From the NCBI RefSeq assembly GCF_024305245.1, contig NZ_JAMWYX010000008.1, positions 107,233 through 171,232 on the forward strand: a stretch of 64,000 bases of DNA, written 5' to 3'. Positions 36,090 through 44,681 of this stretch are shown piece after piece. Both the position numbers and the translations under genes were made by a program. The first letter of the stretch is position 1, and every line of letters starts with the position of its first letter. The notes under the pieces were generated by a model. That model searched no databases and was not told where the DNA came from. It worked only from the letters and a program-made list of their open reading frames with translations. The stretch is from Erythrobacter sp. Lineage in GTDB: Bacteria; Pseudomonadota; Alphaproteobacteria; Sphingomonadales; Sphingomonadaceae.

Positions 36090-37225
36090 GTGATCGCGAG
36101 TTGATCGTCCGCCTTGCCCCTTCCGTCGGCAGCTTCGATGCGACCGAATGGAACGCGCTCGGTGGCAAGGACAACCCCTTCGTCTCCCACGAATTTCTGA
36201 CCGCGATGGAGGATTCGGGGTCTGTCGGGCCCGGCACCGGATGGGAGCCTGCGCCGATTGCGATCACCGATGATGCGGGCGGGTTGCTGGCTGCGATGCC
36301 ATCCTATGTCAAAGCGCATAGTCAGGGCGAATATGTGTTCGATCATAGCTGGGCCGATGCGTGGCACCGGGCAGGCGGGCGCTATTATCCCAAGCTCCAG
36401 ATTGCTGCGCCGTTCACCCCCGCGACCGGGCCGCGCCTTTTGCTCTCCGACCCGGCGCTTGCCGCGCATCTGCTCAAGGGCGCGGAGGTCGTGTGCGCGC
36501 AGAACGGAATGTCATCGGCCCACGCCACCTTCATCGCGCCCGAACAGTTGCCGCTGTTCGAGAACGCGGGATGGATGAAGCGCTCGGATATCCAGTTCCA
36601 CTGGTTCAATCGCGGCTATGACAGCTTCGACGACTTCCTCGGCGCGCTCGCTTCGCGCAAGCGCAAGGATCTGCGGAAAGAGCGTGCGGCGGCGGTCAAT
36701 GGGCTGACAATCCGGCACATCACCGGCGCGGACATAACCGAGGAACACTGGGACGCGTTCTGGATATTCTATCAGGATACCGGCGCGCGCAAATGGGGCC
36801 AGCCTTACCTGACCCGCGAAGCTTTCAGCCTGCTCGGCCAGCGTATGGGCGACCGGATCATCCTGATCCTTGCCTATGACGGGGACGAACCGACTGCGGG
36901 CGCGCTGAACTTCGCCGGGTCGGAGGCGCTGTATGGCCGATACTGGGGCTGCAGACGCGACGTGCGATTCCTGCATTTCGAGCTGTGCTATTATCAGGCG
37001 ATCGACATCGCAATTGCGCGCGGGCTGAGGCGCGTCGAGGCGGGCGCGCAGGGCGGGCATAAGCTGGCACGCGGATATGAGCCGGTGCAGACGTGGTCGG
37101 CACACTGGATCTCCGATCCCGGCTTCGGCGCAGCGGTCGCGGATTTCCTCGAACGCGAACGCGCGGGCGTTGCTACCGACCAGATGTATCTCGGCACCCG
37201 CACCCCGTTCAAAAAGGGCGGCTAA
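36086..37225 (+). CDS. GNAT/FemAB-like acyltransferase (DUF482)
   Basis: The 379-residue protein resembles COG3146 (predicted N-acyltransferase, peptidogalycan-type). The N-terminal part has WNALGGKDNPFVSHEFLTAMEDSG; the C-terminal acetyl-CoA-type domain reads TAGALNFAGSEALYGRYWGC and EAGAQGGHKLARGYEPVQTWSAHW. Activity is unproven. It is last gene of the DUF3572-HAD-RidA-GDPD run. Confidence 0.82.
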   Translation: MSDRELIVRLAPSVGSFDATEWNALGGKDNPFVSHEFLTAMEDSGSVGPGTGWEPAPIAITDDAGGLLAAMPSYVKAHSQGEYVFDHSWADAWHRAGGRYYPKLQIAAPFTPATGPRLLLSDPALAAHLLKGAEVVCAQNGMSSAHATFIAPEQLPLFENAGWMKRSDIQFHWFNRGYDSFDDFLGALASRKRKDLRKERAAAVNGLTIRHITGADITEEHWDAFWIFYQDTGARKWGQPYLTREAFSLLGQRMGDRIILILAYDGDEPTAGALNFAGSEALYGRYWGCRRDVRFLHFELCYYQAIDIAIARGLRRVEAGAQGGHKLARGYEPVQTWSAHWISDPGFGAAVADFLERERAGVATDQMYLGTRTPFKKGG

Positions 37226-37232
37226 CGCCTGC

Positions 37233-37574
37233 TCAGGCGGCGCGCATCCGCTCCTGCGTCAACCACTGGCGCGCACGGCGCTGGGCTTCGGCGATTTCGC
37301 GAGCGGTCATGTCGTCGGAGATGTCTGCCCGGCAATGCGAGGCTTCATCGTGACCGCGTGCGGCGGCCAGATTGAACCATTTGTGCGCTTCGATCAGATC
37401 GCATTCTGCACCATTGCTACCCGTGGAAAAAGCCACACCGAGATCGAAGCAGGCCGTGGCATCGCCATGGGCCGCAGCCGCAAGCCAGCGTGCCAACGCC
37501 AGGTCGATTTCCGGATCAGCGCGTGTTTCACGTGAAAGATTTTTCCCCCGGCCTTTAATCGTGATCAGTTGCAT
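37233..37574 (-). CDS. SEL1-like repeat protein
   Basis: The 113-residue protein has one clear Sel1-type repeat (LGVAFSTGSNGAECDLIEAHKWFNLAAARGHDEA split over two helices) and a preceding partial one (ALARWLAAAAHGDATACFDLG). Such helical repeats mediate protein contacts. It has no signal peptide. It is convergent with the acyltransferase operon. Confidence 0.8.
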   Translation of the reverse strand: MQLITIKGRGKNLSRETRADPEIDLALARWLAAAAHGDATACFDLGVAFSTGSNGAECDLIEAHKWFNLAAARGHDEASHCRADISDDMTAREIAEAQRRARQWLTQERMRAA

Positions 37575-37883
37575 TGTTAGTCCCCGTTACCCACCGAACC
37601 GCTCGCTTGCGGCCCTCCGTTGCCCAAGAATTCGGCTAACATGGTCAAGAATTGGTTAACGCGCCCGTGACTTTCTGGCTTTCGCCGCCCGGGCTGCAGC
37701 GCCTTTCGCGCCGCATCGCCGCCTTTCGTCGCCGGCGTTTGCCAAACCCGCTTGTGTGCTCGGAGGGGCTTGCCTATAGCGCGCCCATAGCTGCAACGGG
37801 CCGGGGTCGAATGGACCGATGAAAACGTTCAGGCGCCAGCACATACGGCCCTTGCAAGCAGCTTTATGGGATTAGAGGGCGAC
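37575..37883. other. Intergenic gap before dksA-like gene
   Basis: Contains the divergent promoters of the SEL1-like and dksA-like genes. A 62-codon minus-strand frame (37656-37844) is Arg/Ala-rich and not credible. Nothing else is recognised. Confidence 0.4.
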
Positions 37884-38342
37884 ATGGCATCTGCGGCGTC
37901 TGACGAAATCGACATCCTCGAAAAGGCCAAGCGCCTGCTCGCCGAGGACTACGTCCCGAGCGAGGACGAGGAATACATGAGCGAACGGCAGCAGACCTAT
38001 TTCAGGATGCTGCTGATCGAATGGAAACGTTCGATCCATTCCGCCGCCGGACAGACCCTGCAATCGCTGGCGGACGGCCCGCTGCGCGAGGCGGATCTTA
38101 CCGATCGCGCGTCGAGCGAAACCGACTGGGGCATCGAACTGCGCACCCGCGACCGTCAACGCAAGCTGGTGGCCAAGATCGATTCCGCGCTGCGCCGGCT
38201 GGAACAGGGTGAATACGGCTATTGCGAGGTGTCGGGTGATCCGATCGGTCTGCGCCGCCTGATCGCCCGTCCGGTCGCGACCATGACCGTTGAGGCACAG
38301 GAAGCCCACGAACGCCGCGAAAAAATCTCGCGCGACGACTGA
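37884..38342 (+). CDS. dksA: DksA/TraR-family transcription factor
   Basis: RNA polymerase secondary-channel regulator acting with ppGpp. The 152-residue protein has a coiled-coil region (about residues 30-95, including SERQQTYFRMLLIEWKRSI and RDRQRKLVAKIDSALRRL). The zinc finger is degenerate: only one Cys remains in GEYGYCEVSGDPIGLRRL, instead of four. Such reduced-Cys forms are known among alphaproteobacterial DksA proteins. The ATG at 37884 (GAGGG upstream) is preferred over ATG 37866. Confidence 0.88.
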   Translation: MASAASDEIDILEKAKRLLAEDYVPSEDEEYMSERQQTYFRMLLIEWKRSIHSAAGQTLQSLADGPLREADLTDRASSETDWGIELRTRDRQRKLVAKIDSALRRLEQGEYGYCEVSGDPIGLRRLIARPVATMTVEAQEAHERREKISRDD

Positions 38343-38531
38343 TCCTAAACCATCGTGCAGCGGCCTGTCCCGGCTTGGGACGGCATCGTCGATAGCGGCC
38401 GCTTGCGGCCTGTAATTTACCTCCCGTTTACCGCATTTGCCTACCGCGTCATGGCGTTTGTCGGGCTAATATCCTATTCTGCACGACGTCGTCGCTGGGA
38501 CGATACGCAATGACATGGGGGCGATCCTGAA

Positions 38532-38909
38532 ATGACGGGAGTTGAGACACGGAGCGTGGCGCGCGACAGCCTGTTCCTGTTGGCCGACATTCGCATCGAG
38601 CAGGGGCTCGATGCCCACCGGGTGCGCGTGCGCAACCTCTCCGACGGCGGAATGATGGCCGAAGGCAGTCTGAAGGTTCAGCGCGGCAACCGCGTCGATA
38701 TCGAACTGCGCAATATCGGCATTGTCCCCGGGAGCGTCGCCTGGGTCCAGGACAACCGCATCGGAATCGCGTTCGATGAGGAAATCGATTCCCAGTTGGC
38801 GCGCCGTCCGTTGCAAAGCGACAATTTGCCGGCAGCGTCGCTGGTCAAGCCCTCATGGGCGCATCGCGCACCGCCGCCACCGGAACCGGGCAAGCTCCGC
38901 AAGATCTGA
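38532..38909 (+). CDS. PilZ-domain protein
   Basis: 125 residues. The PilZ region reads ARDSLFLLADI and RVRNLSDGGMMAEG, where the second element corresponds to the DxSxxG c-di-GMP motif (here NLSDGGM). The first Arg-containing element (RxxxR) is weak, so c-di-GMP binding is uncertain. It has a Pro-rich C-terminal tail. Confidence 0.8.
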   Translation: MTGVETRSVARDSLFLLADIRIEQGLDAHRVRVRNLSDGGMMAEGSLKVQRGNRVDIELRNIGIVPGSVAWVQDNRIGIAFDEEIDSQLARRPLQSDNLPAASLVKPSWAHRAPPPPEPGKLRKI

Positions 38910-38990
38910 TCGCGATGCACCGGGATTTCGCCGGATAATAAACCACTGGTCAAGCTGACCGCCGCATCGCAAGCTGCTACGCACACCGCG

Positions 38991-40460
38991 ATGCGAATCC
39001 GCCTGACCTTGTTGCCGATATTGCTTCTGCTCGCTTCCTGTGGCCCTTCCAGCGGCGACGGGCCGATCAGTGTGGCGATCATCGGCACGCCCGAGAGCCT
39101 GTTTCAGCAGAGCGTAAGGCTTTCGCCCGGAGCCCAGCACCTGCGTGCGGCAACCTTCGAAGGCCTGGTTTCGCTCGATCCCGGAGGGCAGGTCGTCCCG
39201 GCGCTGGCGGAGCGCTGGATCGTCACCGATGACGGGCTCAGCTATATTTTCCGTCTGCGCGAAGGCAACTGGCCCGATGACCAGGAGATTACCGCCGCCG
39301 ACGTCCGCCGCCTGCTGCGTGAGAACATCCGGCGTCTGCGCGGTACTTCGCTCGGCCTCGATCTGGGCAAGGTAGAAGAAATCCGCGCGATGACGGGGCG
39401 CGTGGTCGAAGTGCGACTGTCCGCGCCGATGCCCGATTTCCTGCGCCTGCTCGCTCAGCCCGAACTCGGCTTCGTCAAAAGCGGCAGCGGGGCAGGGCCG
39501 ATGGTTGTGTCGCGCGATGAGGATGGGCCGCTGGCCCGCCTGTCCGCTCTGCCGCCCGAAACACGCGGCATGCCGGCACGCGAGGACTGGGAGGCGATCG
39601 CGCGCCCACTATACATTCAGCCATTGTCGACCACCGAAGCCGTCGCCGCCTTTTCGCGCGGGGATGTCGATCTGGTGCTGGGGGGCAGCATCATCGATTT
39701 CCCGCTGGCCGAGGCCGGTCCGCTGTCACGCGGAACGATTCAGGTCGATCCGGCGATGGGCCTGCTCGGGCTGGTCATCCGCAAGGAGACCGACCTGCTC
39801 GCCGATCCGGCCCGGCGTGAGGCTTTGTCGATGGCGATCGACCGCTCGGCGCTGATCCAGCCGTTCGGGCTTGGCGGCTGGCAGGCCAGCACCTGGATCG
39901 TGCCGCCGGGCCTGTTCGCCGATTCGCAGTTTCCGCCGCAGCGCTGGCCGGAACTCTCAATCGAGCAACGCCGCGAAACCGCAGCGGCCCGCATCCGGGC
40001 ATGGGAAGCGCAATCCGGCGAAGATGCACAAATCAGCGTCGGCCTGCCCGATGGCCCCGGCAGCGATCTGCTGCTGCGCCAGCTCGCCGATGCCTGGGCC
40101 ACCATCGGTGTCAGCGTGGAACGCAAGGCACCGGGCGAAGGGGCCGAAATCGAGCTTCGCGACGCTATCGCGCGCTATTCCTCGCCGCGCTGGTATCTCA
40201 ACCAGTTCCACTGCGCGCTCGACGCCGGCTTGTGTTCGCCCGACGCCGATGCGCTGGTGCGCCAATCGCTGACGGAACCCGACCCGGCCGAGCGCGAGCG
40301 GTTGCTCGCCGAAGCCCATGCTGAACTGGTCGAACAGGAAGTCTATATTCCGCTCGGCGCGCCGGTGCGCTGGTCGTTGGTGCGCGGATCGCTCAGGAAT
40401 TACCTCGCCAACCAGTGGGGGCTCCACCCCTTGTTCCCGCTGTCCCAGCCCCCCACATGA
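38991..40460 (+). CDS. Extracellular solute-binding lipoprotein, family 5
   Basis: The 489-residue protein has a lipobox (LLLLASC, Cys at about 17), so it is a predicted periplasm-facing lipoprotein. The SBP family 5 pattern (peptide/nickel binders) is visible: LRAATFEGLVSLDPGGQVVPALAERW, then SYIFRLREGNWPDDQEITAADVRRLL. No permease or ATPase gene is adjacent. Ligand is unknown. It overlaps the DUF4112 gene by 4 bases. Confidence 0.82.
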   Translation: MRIRLTLLPILLLLASCGPSSGDGPISVAIIGTPESLFQQSVRLSPGAQHLRAATFEGLVSLDPGGQVVPALAERWIVTDDGLSYIFRLREGNWPDDQEITAADVRRLLRENIRRLRGTSLGLDLGKVEEIRAMTGRVVEVRLSAPMPDFLRLLAQPELGFVKSGSGAGPMVVSRDEDGPLARLSALPPETRGMPAREDWEAIARPLYIQPLSTTEAVAAFSRGDVDLVLGGSIIDFPLAEAGPLSRGTIQVDPAMGLLGLVIRKETDLLADPARREALSMAIDRSALIQPFGLGGWQASTWIVPPGLFADSQFPPQRWPELSIEQRRETAAARIRAWEAQSGEDAQISVGLPDGPGSDLLLRQLADAWATIGVSVERKAPGEGAEIELRDAIARYSSPRWYLNQFHCALDAGLCSPDADALVRQSLTEPDPAERERLLAEAHAELVEQEVYIPLGAPVRWSLVRGSLRNYLANQWGLHPLFPLSQPPT

Positions 40461-40897
40461 CAGTGATGGATACGAACACCAACCGCCGCCCCGACGCCCC
40501 GCGTATCATCGGGATGACATTGCCCACCGGGAGCGATCCTGCCTCCGTGCGCGCGCGGGTGACGGCGATGGAGCATCTGCTCGAACGCAGTTTCGTGGTG
40601 CCCGGCGTGAATGTTCCGGTCGGGCTGGATGCGCTGGTCGGGCTGATTCCGGTGCTGGGCGAGATCGTGACCGCGTCGATGGGTGCCTATATCGTGTGGG
40701 AGGCGCGTAATCTCGGCCTCCCCAAGTGGAAGCTCGCGCGGATGGGCATGAACGTGGTGTTCGACACCGCGATCGGCGCGATTCCGATCCTGGGCGACGC
40801 GGCGGATTTCGTCTTCCGTTCCAACACCAGAAACCTCAAGATAATCCTGCGGCATATCGACAAGCACCATCCCGAGGCCCGCGTTATCGAGGGATAG
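40457..40897 (+). CDS. DUF4112 family membrane protein
   Basis: The 146-residue protein has the DUF4112 core: ERSFVVPGVNVPVGLDALVG, LIPVLGEIVTASMGAYIV and FDTAIGAIPILGDAADFVF, i.e. two hydrophobic hairpin-like segments. It starts at ATG 40457 within the stop of the binding-protein gene. Function is unknown. Confidence 0.85.
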   Translation: MTVMDTNTNRRPDAPRIIGMTLPTGSDPASVRARVTAMEHLLERSFVVPGVNVPVGLDALVGLIPVLGEIVTASMGAYIVWEARNLGLPKWKLARMGMNVVFDTAIGAIPILGDAADFVFRSNTRNLKIILRHIDKHHPEARVIEG

Positions 40898-40935
40898 TTC
40901 CCATGGCTGCCGCCCCGCGCTAGGGACAGTGCTTC

Positions 40936-41727
40936 ATGGCCGACAACGTCACCTACGCCAGCTATCTCGATCTGGGCCGCGTGCTAGCAGCGCAGCACCC
41001 GGCATCGGACGCGCATGACGAATTGCTGTTCATCATCGTCCATCAGGCGAGCGAGCTGTGGCTCAAACTGTGCCTGCACGAATTGACCGCCGCGCGCGAA
41101 TGTATCGAGGCCGACAACCTGCGCCCGGCGTTCAAGATGCTCGCCAGAGTGGCGCGCGCGCAGCAACAATTGATCCAGAGCTGGGATGTGCTTAGCACCA
41201 TGACCCCGCATGATTATTCCGCGATCCGCCCGCATCTGGGCGCATCGAGCGGGTTCCAGTCGGCGCAGTACCGGATGATGGAATTCATGCTGGGGGGACG
41301 CGATGGCCGCCATGTGAAGCTGCACAAGAGCAATGAAGACTGGGCGCCGCGGCTGGAGGCGGAGCGCGGGCGCGCAAGCCTGTATGACGCCGCGATCCAC
41401 CTGCTGGCGCGGCGCGGATTCGCCATTGATGCAGCTGCGGCGGCGCGCGATACGACTGCGCCCTATCAGCACAATGCCAGTGTCGAGGCGGCATGGGCGG
41501 CGATCTACCGCGACCCGCAGGATCACTGGGATCTGTATGAACTCGCCGAAAAGCTGGTCGATCTGGAATACCATTTCCAGCGCTGGCGGTTCGGCCATCT
41601 CAAGACGGTGGAGCGGATCATCGGCTTCAAACGCGGCACCGGAGGCACCCCCGGCGTGCCCTACCTCGAAGGCGTGCTGAAGCAGGCGTTCTTCCCCGAA
41701 CTGCTCAGCGTGAGAACCGCGATATGA
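40936..41727 (+). CDS. kynA: Tryptophan 2,3-dioxygenase
   Basis: Haem enzyme that opens the indole ring of L-tryptophan to N-formylkynurenine. The 263-residue length matches bacterial TDO. DELLFIIVHQASELWLKLCLHEL contains the distal His region; SSGFQSAQYRMMEFMLG is the substrate pocket, and the proximal His lies in the C-terminal half. It is first gene of a complete kynA-kynB-kynU operon. Confidence 0.95.
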   Translation: MADNVTYASYLDLGRVLAAQHPASDAHDELLFIIVHQASELWLKLCLHELTAARECIEADNLRPAFKMLARVARAQQQLIQSWDVLSTMTPHDYSAIRPHLGASSGFQSAQYRMMEFMLGGRDGRHVKLHKSNEDWAPRLEAERGRASLYDAAIHLLARRGFAIDAAAAARDTTAPYQHNASVEAAWAAIYRDPQDHWDLYELAEKLVDLEYHFQRWRFGHLKTVERIIGFKRGTGGTPGVPYLEGVLKQAFFPELLSVRTAI

Positions 41728-42362
41728 CGCCCCAAAAGCAAAGGCGGATCTGGGACATTTCGCAGAAGTTGCGCCCCGGCCTGCCGGTGTGGCCGGGCGA
41801 TACCGCTTTCACGCAGGCGGGCACGTGGCAGATGGAGGACGGCTCGCCCGTCAATGTCTCGGCGCTGACCATGTCGACCCATTCGGGCGCGCACGCCGAT
41901 GCGCCGCTGCATTACGCGGCAGACGCGCCTGATATCGCCAGCGTCGATTTGGCGCCTTATCTGGGCGAATGTCTGGTGATCGATGCACGAGAAGCGGAGC
42001 CGCTGATCCTGCCCGAGCACCTGCCCGAATTGCACGGAACGCAGCGCGTATTGTTCCGCACCTTTGCGGCCTTCCCGCAGGATGCGTGGGAGGACGAAAC
42101 CGTCGCTATTGCGCCTGCCACCATCGATGCGCTGGCAACGGCAGGCGTGCGGCTGGTGGGGCTCGACGGGCCGTCGATCGATCCGCAGATGTCGAAGACG
42201 ATGGACGCGCACCTTGCGGTGCTGCGCCACGATATCCGGGTGCTGGAAGGGCTGGTGCTCGATGCGGTGCCGCCGGGCCGCTATGAACTGATCGCGCTGC
42301 CGCTGCCGATCGTTGGTGGCGATGCCTCGCCCGTGCGCGCGGTGCTGAGGGAGTTGGTATGA
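41724..42362 (+). CDS. kynB: Kynurenine formamidase
   Basis: Hydrolyses N-formylkynurenine to kynurenine. The 212-residue protein of the cyclase-like family has the metal motif HSGAHADAPLHY (HxGxHxDxPxH). It is coupled to kynA and kynU by ATGA overlaps. Confidence 0.94.
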   Translation: MTPQKQRRIWDISQKLRPGLPVWPGDTAFTQAGTWQMEDGSPVNVSALTMSTHSGAHADAPLHYAADAPDIASVDLAPYLGECLVIDAREAEPLILPEHLPELHGTQRVLFRTFAAFPQDAWEDETVAIAPATIDALATAGVRLVGLDGPSIDPQMSKTMDAHLAVLRHDIRVLEGLVLDAVPPGRYELIALPLPIVGGDASPVRAVLRELV

Positions 42363-43597
42363 GCCCTGAAGAACGCGCCCGCGAATTCGATGCCGCCGAT
42401 CCGCTCGGCCCCTATCGCGACCGGTTCACGCTGCCAGAAGGCGTGATCTACCTCGACGGCAATTCGCTCGGCGCGCTGCCCAAGGCGACCCCGGCGGCGA
42501 TGGCGCGCGTGGTGGAGCAGGAGTGGGGCGCGGGGCTGATCCGGTCGTGGAACGGCCCTGATTTTGGTGGGGCAGGCTGGTTCGACGCGGCAAGCCGCAT
42601 CGGCGGCAAAATCGCGCCACTGATCGGGGCCGCTCCGCACGAAGTGATCGCCTGCGATTCGACCAGCGTGAACCTGTTCAAGCTGATCGCAGCGGCGCTG
42701 GCCATGCGCCCGGGCCGCAAGGTGATCCTGTCCGAGCCGCGAAATTTCCCGACGGATCTTTACATGATCGCCGGGCTGGAGCGGCAGGGGCTGGCGGAGC
42801 GGCGGCTGGCGGAACGGGAACGGTTGGTGGAAGCGCTGGACGATGATGTCGCGCTGCTGATGCTCACCCATGTGCATTACAAGAGCGGCGCGTTGCACGA
42901 CATGGCGGCGCTCACCCGCGCCGCGCATGAAGCGGGCGCGCTGGTGCTGTGGGACCTGTCGCATTCGACCGGGGCGATGCCGGTTGACCTCACCGGCGCA
43001 GGCGCGGATTTCGCGGTAGGATGCGGGTACAAATACCTGTGCGGAGGGCCGGGTGCGCCAGCCTTCGCCTTTGTCGCGGAGCGGCACCACCCCGCGCTCG
43101 ATCAGCCGCTGACCGGGTGGTTCGGTCACGCCGCGCCGTTCGCCTTCTCCGACAACTACGCCCCTGCGCCGGGGGTCGAGCAGCTGATGTGCGGCACCTC
43201 TCCGGTACTGGGCCTCGCCGCACTGGAGGTGGGCGTCGATTTGATCGCAGAGATCGGGGTGGGGCGGCTTTACGCGAAGTCTCAGGCGTTGTCGGAGTTC
43301 TTCCTCGAATGCCTGATGGCGCTCGAGGTCGATCTCGAACTGGTCAGCCCGCCCAAAAGTAACGCGCGCGGCAGCCAGCTATCGTTCCGCCACCCCGATG
43401 CCTACGCGATCTGCCAGGCCCTGATCGCGCGCGGCGTGATCGGCGATTTCCGCGATCCCGACGTGCTGCGGCTGGGCTTCGCGCCTGCCTATGTCGGCTT
43501 CGCCGACATCGCTGCGGCTGCGCGGAATCTGGCTGAGGTGCTGGCGAGCGGGGAGTGGCAAAGAGCGGAGTTCAGCCAAAGGGCAGCGGTGACCTGA
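42359..43597 (+). CDS. kynU: Kynureninase
   Basis: PLP enzyme cleaving kynurenine to anthranilate and alanine. The 412-residue protein shows YLDGNSLGALPKAT near the N-terminus, LWDLSHSTGAMP (Asp/His) and the PLP lysine in FAVGCGYKYLCGGPGAPAF. It completes the tryptophan-to-anthranilate route. No anthranilate-degradation gene follows. Confidence 0.95.
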   Translation: MSPEERAREFDAADPLGPYRDRFTLPEGVIYLDGNSLGALPKATPAAMARVVEQEWGAGLIRSWNGPDFGGAGWFDAASRIGGKIAPLIGAAPHEVIACDSTSVNLFKLIAAALAMRPGRKVILSEPRNFPTDLYMIAGLERQGLAERRLAERERLVEALDDDVALLMLTHVHYKSGALHDMAALTRAAHEAGALVLWDLSHSTGAMPVDLTGAGADFAVGCGYKYLCGGPGAPAFAFVAERHHPALDQPLTGWFGHAAPFAFSDNYAPAPGVEQLMCGTSPVLGLAALEVGVDLIAEIGVGRLYAKSQALSEFFLECLMALEVDLELVSPPKSNARGSQLSFRHPDAYAICQALIARGVIGDFRDPDVLRLGFAPAYVGFADIAAAARNLAEVLASGEWQRAEFSQRAAVT

Positions 43598-43671
43598 TCG
43601 ACCGAGCTGCTGCGTCTGCGGATGATCGATTATATGTGGTTTGTGACCGCTCTGATCGCGCCTGATGAGCT

Positions 43672-43857
43672 TCAGACCGCATCAGCCTGCGCGCGGCGGC
43701 GACGAATCAGGATCAGGCAGGCCATCATGCCAACCATCGTGATGTAGGCACCTTTGTCCGCATGGTTGGCACCTAGAAAGACATCGCAGAACCAGAACGC
43801 CAACGAGGCTCCCGCAAGCCCTGCGCCTCCATCTCGCAGGCGGACATCATCGGTCAT
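43672..43857 (-). CDS. Small membrane protein
   Basis: 61 residues with two hydrophobic stretches (AGASLAFWFCDVFLGA and YITMVGMMACLILI) and a basic tail (RRRRAQADAV). It is plausible, but with no recognised family. Confidence 0.5.
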   Translation of the reverse strand: MTDDVRLRDGGAGLAGASLAFWFCDVFLGANHADKGAYITMVGMMACLILIRRRRAQADAV

Positions 43858-43928
43858 TGGATCCCTCGGTGTAATTGCAATCGCACTGAAGCATTTCAGG
43901 AAATCGCTACGACTTCAGCGAATAACCC

Positions 43929-44537
43929 TCAAGCCTCCAGCTCGATGTCCCAGTAGAGCCAGTCGCGCCACGTCTCGTGCAGGTACCCCGGCGGGAACTG
44001 CTTGCCGTGCTGCTGCAATTGCCAGCTCGTCGGACGGATCGGGGTGCGGTGCACCGGCATTCCGGCCTGCTTGGGGGTGCGCCCGCCTTTCTTCATGTTG
44101 CATGGCGCGCAGGCGGTTATGATGTTCTCCCACGTGGTGCGCCCGCCCAGCCGGCGCGGGATCACGTGGTCGAAGGTCAGGTGGTCGGTGCTGCCGCAAT
44201 ACTGGCACTGGAAACGGTCGCGCAGGAACAGGTTGAAGCGGGTGAAGGCGGGAAATTCGCTGTGCTTCACATATTGCCGCAGCGCGATCACGCTGGGGAT
44301 CTTCATGTCGAGGCTGGGCGAATGCACCTCGCGTTCGTAGCTGGCGACAATGTCCACCCGGTCGAGGAACACCGCCTTGATGGCGGTCTGCCATGGCCAC
44401 AGGCTCAGCGGGTAATAGGACAGCGGGGTGTAATCGGCGTTGAGCACCAGCGCCGGGCAGGCCGAAAGGTTGCGCGTCGGGTCTTCATCGACGCCGCGAA
44501 ACCGGGCTGCTTTCTCGATCAGTTCGGCGTTGAACAC
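43929..44537 (-). CDS. HNH endonuclease domain protein
   Basis: The 202-residue protein has an HNH nuclease core: CQYCG, then LTFDHVIPRRLGG, TWENIITACAPCNMKKGGRTP, with zinc cysteines in pairs. An N-terminal domain (ALVLNADYTPLSYYPLSLWPWQ) is typical of a widespread, usually stand-alone chromosomal HNH family. It is not linked to a methylase here, so no restriction role is implied. Confidence 0.88.
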   Translation of the reverse strand: MFNAELIEKAARFRGVDEDPTRNLSACPALVLNADYTPLSYYPLSLWPWQTAIKAVFLDRVDIVASYEREVHSPSLDMKIPSVIALRQYVKHSEFPAFTRFNLFLRDRFQCQYCGSTDHLTFDHVIPRRLGGRTTWENIITACAPCNMKKGGRTPKQAGMPVHRTPIRPTSWQLQQHGKQFPPGYLHETWRDWLYWDIELEA

Positions 44538-44681
44538 TGCGCGCGTCCCTTCCTGATTGACCTGAACATGCCGTGGCAGGCGAAAGAGTCAAACCCGTGA
44601 CAGGGTCGCTATCCACAGTGACAGCCTGTGGCCAAGTCTGTGGATGACGCAAGGATAGCTGCTGTGGCATGGCCGTGGGCG

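Noticed and set aside
37656..37844. 62-codon minus-strand frame upstream of dksA
   Set aside because: Arg/Ala-rich low-complexity, no start signal, overlaps expected promoter region.
44581..44681. Replication origin at the two DnaA-like boxes
   Set aside because: Only two boxes, no AT-rich unwinding region and no origin-linked genes nearby.
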